Made by a program: the position numbers and the translations under genes
NCBI RefSeq assembly: GCF_019175385.1
Contig: NC_083339.1
Span: 32,641,637 to 32,705,636, forward strand
Length of the DNA: 64,000 bases
Direction: 5' to 3'
Source of the DNA: Lycium barbarum
Taxonomy: Eukaryota; Streptophyta; Magnoliopsida; Solanales; Solanaceae
Shown: positions 62,293 to 64,000 of the stretch, piece by piece
How positions within the stretch are numbered: the stretch's first letter is position 1
How the letters are laid out: each line of letters begins with the position of its first letter
Notes under the pieces: generated by a model
The model's database searches: none
What the model saw: only the letters and a program-made list of their open reading frames with translations
Told to the model about the DNA's origin: nothing

Positions 62293-62411
62293 GGATCCGA
62301 AAATATCAGCATTAAGGCATCGGATTCCACTAAAGATTCGAGGTTAAGCGTGCTCAGGTGGGAGCAATTTCAGGATGGGTGACCCCCCTGGGAAGTAATT
62401 GGGAAAATTTT
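62293..62411 (+). ncRNA. 5S rRNA-derived sequence inside element F, with pol III control region
   Basis: Aligned by eye with plant 5S rRNA over its whole length (about 119 bases, same strand as the element). Near-identical blocks: AGCAYTAAKGCAYCGGAT early on, GTTAAGCGTGCT (box A) at 62343-62354, and GGATGGGTGACC...CTGGGAAGT (box C) at 62373-62396. The middle, around 62325-62342, is diverged. TTTT (62408-62411) stands where a pol III terminator would be. It cannot be an ordinary 5S gene: it is a single diverged copy inside a retrotransposon, not in a 5S array. Whether it is transcribed is unknown. Cassandra elements are the known case of 5S sequence in LTRs, but here it is internal. Confidence 0.85.
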
Positions 62412-63598
62412 GCAAAATTAAAATTTAAGGGAACAAATGGAAAACTAGGGTAACCTGAGTGAGACTATGGTCTATGGGGTGGTTGGAGACCATAAAAAGG
62501 CGCATAAAACGAGGTAGACTTGCTCGGTGAAGAGGCAAAAGAGTATGTCACAGCTCGGGAACTAGGATAGGCTTGAATAAAGTTTGGAAGTATTTTGTGG
62601 GTTAGTTGATAATAATTATATATATAGATGTGGGTGCACACGTTATCCCATATGTGATGGTATCAGTAGACACGTGTGTCCTAACAACCTATGCTACGGT
62701 AAAGGAGGCCTCAATCGGGTAAAGGGACACCGAAACCTGAATAGTAGTGAGAAAACAAATGGTGTTAGTATTACGCGATAGGATGCTATTTCCACTATAG
62801 GTTAAGGACAGAAAAGTCTCGACGGTATGGTGTTAGAAAAAGAAGTAGGTAAGTAAATGAGGAGTAAGGAAATTCAGATATCGGTGAGTAAACGAGGAAA
62901 ACCTTGGTGGATGAAACCCCTAAGAGGAAATTTTCGGCGAGATACGAGATTATCAGATAAAGGTGTAAATGCAGACATGGGGCAAGGATGGAGTACGGTA
63001 ATATGGAACGAAAGAGGAATATGTAAGATTCAAGGATTAATTACAATGAGCCGAGAGGGAAGGCAATGAAAAAGATGGACAAAACGATGATATGAGCAAG
63101 GAGAAAAAAGGAAACAATTTGAGCTGAGAAGTTTCGATACGTTATGCATAGAGTTGGAAAGTGTGACGAGGGATGAAGAATAATTAAAGATAAGAGTACT
63201 TTAAGGTCGTGACGTATAAGGAACCCCCTTAAAGGGGGGGAGGCCATATTAGGCCTAAAGGGAATAACGAGGAAAGAAATGAGCACCAACACATAAGGTC
63301 AAAGACAAGTACGCCTGCATCCAGAGATACGAGAGGAAAGATTAAAGAAGAGTTGTGGTAGGGATCTAAAGGTGAGGCTTTTGTTAAGATATGGTTATGG
63401 AATAATAACATAAAAGAGATGATCGGAGGAAGACAAGGATAAAAAAATATTGGCCCAGCACTTAGGAAACCCATGAGACAGAATAAGGACCCATATGAGG
63501 ACGAAAAGACTCGACTATACGGAATGGGCATGGAAAGAACGGGCAACTATAAAAAGAAACCCCCTCCCGGAGTGCTACAAGACCATGTAAGGTCAGTT

Positions 63599-63635
63599 GA
63601 ACATTCGAGGACGAATGTTCTAAAGGGGGGGAGGA
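63599..63635 (+). promoter_or_regulatory. Element F palindrome and polypurine tract
   Basis: Inverted repeat GAACATTCG/CGAATGTTC with an AGGA loop at 63599-63620, then TAAAGGGGGGGAGGA (63621-63635) abutting the 3' LTR. Confidence 0.82.
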
Positions 63636-64000
63636 TGTTATAGCCCGTATTTCGTACGTCCAGAAAATTCAAGGTAATGGGGAGAAGTTAAGAATAAGAC
63701 TATGTTTCAAAAATAATTTTAATATACGAGTTGTTGAAAATATTATTTATGAATATTGTTAGAGTGGAAATATTGAGGAAGACCAAGGGCGGAAAGGAAA
63801 TTGGCAAAATGGCATTATGGTAATTTTGTGGAAAGGCTAGGGGTAAAATGGTCATTTTACAAATGTTCAAGAAATCTCTTGAAAAAGGCCATGTGGCCGA
63901 AAAAAAAAGGGAAAAGAAAAGGGATTAAGTCATCTTTGGAAATTTGGAGAAAAATCTAGAAAAAAAAAAGAGAAAAAGAAAGGAAAAATCTAGAGAGGGG
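63636..64000 (+). repeat. Element F 3' LTR, first 365 bases
   Basis: Starts TGTTATAGCCCG and follows 57837-58203 almost base for base. The small number of differences suggests a recent insertion. Confidence 0.92.

Larger units (their letters stand above)
61630..63635 (+). other. Element F internal region without gag-pol
   Basis: About 2 kb. After the leader comes a strong splice-acceptor-like CTTATTTCTGTCTCAG (ends 61772), at the place where gag would begin in A. No frame is longer than about 105 codons and none resembles retroelement protein. It holds the 5S-derived module (62293-62411), and an early copy of the polypurine tract (63229-63243). The rest shows nothing I can name. Confidence 0.75.
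57837..64000 (+). mobile_element. Element F: large LTR element without gag-pol, carrying 5S-derived DNA (right end outside window)
   Basis: 5' LTR 57837-61629, iMet primer site, about 2.0 kb of internal DNA with no gag-pol, palindrome and polypurine tract, and the start of the 3' LTR at 63636, identical to the 5' LTR start except for scattered bases. The long LTRs and coding-free interior fit a large non-autonomous (LARD-like) element that depends on a chromovirus; shared leader hairpins with A, C and D suggest the partner group. The duplication left of it would be CTCGA (57832-57836); the right side is outside the window. Confidence 0.88.

Noticed and set aside
62293..62411. Functional host 5S rRNA gene
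   Set aside because: The copy is single, diverged in the middle, and lies between retrotransposon LTRs rather than in a tandem 5S array.
61749..63546. Small frames (60-105 codons) in the interior of element F as genes
   Set aside because: They overlap on both strands, several run through the 5S-derived module, and none shows a known domain or a credible start context.

Overview
This is repeat-rich nuclear plant DNA with no host gene that I can recognise. Almost every base belongs to a nest of long-terminal-repeat (LTR) retrotransposons. The reverse transcriptases, tRNA-iMet primer sites and chromodomain-type integrase C termini point to Ty3/gypsy chromoviruses, most like the Tekay/Del clade. 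One element is an Ogre/Tat type. The LTR ends (TGTCACGACCC...TGTAACA read on one strand, TGTTACACC...GGTCGTGACA on the other) are typical of Solanaceae in my memory, so a solanaceous species is the best guess (inference; species not determinable).

Layout, reconstructed from LTR ends and 5-bp target-site duplications (TSDs). Element C (minus strand) runs from before base 1 to 48656; its 3' LTR tail is 1-337, its decayed gag-pol is 540-4499, and its 5' LTR is split into three pieces (4709-5036, 32926-33844, 47528-48656) by two later insertions. The first is element A (plus, 5037-32920, TSD GCTAT), with decayed gag-pol at 7811-12512. A's 3' LTR is split by element B (minus, 13752-31351, TSD AAGTA), a 17.6-kb Ogre-like element that keeps gag-protease and a G-patch but has no reverse transcriptase, RNase H or integrase, and carries a minisatellite array in its 3' untranslated region. 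The second is element D (minus, 33845-47522, TSD CACGT), whose 3' LTR holds a solo LTR, E (35103-38965). Right of C lie pieces of an older LTR (J), cut by solo LTR G (48783-51183) and by solo LTR H (51407-56080), which itself contains solo LTR I (51597-53817). At 57030-57836 is a broken plant transposon-protein pseudogene, cut by element F (plus, 57837 to beyond the window end).

Element F is the oddest resident. It has 3.8-kb LTRs but only about 2 kb of internal DNA with no gag-pol, and that internal DNA contains a sequence clearly derived from 5S ribosomal RNA, including the internal RNA polymerase III promoter boxes.

Comparing A, C, D and F shows conserved non-coding signals: a hairpin presenting a GCGCGC palindrome between the primer site and gag (like a retroviral dimerisation loop), a second leader hairpin, a double hairpin near the LTR end with compensatory changes, clusters of short palindromes upstream of the TATA box, a splice donor in the LTR paired with an acceptor just before gag, and a palindrome beside the polypurine tract. 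No gag-pol here is intact; most nonsense changes are C-to-T type.
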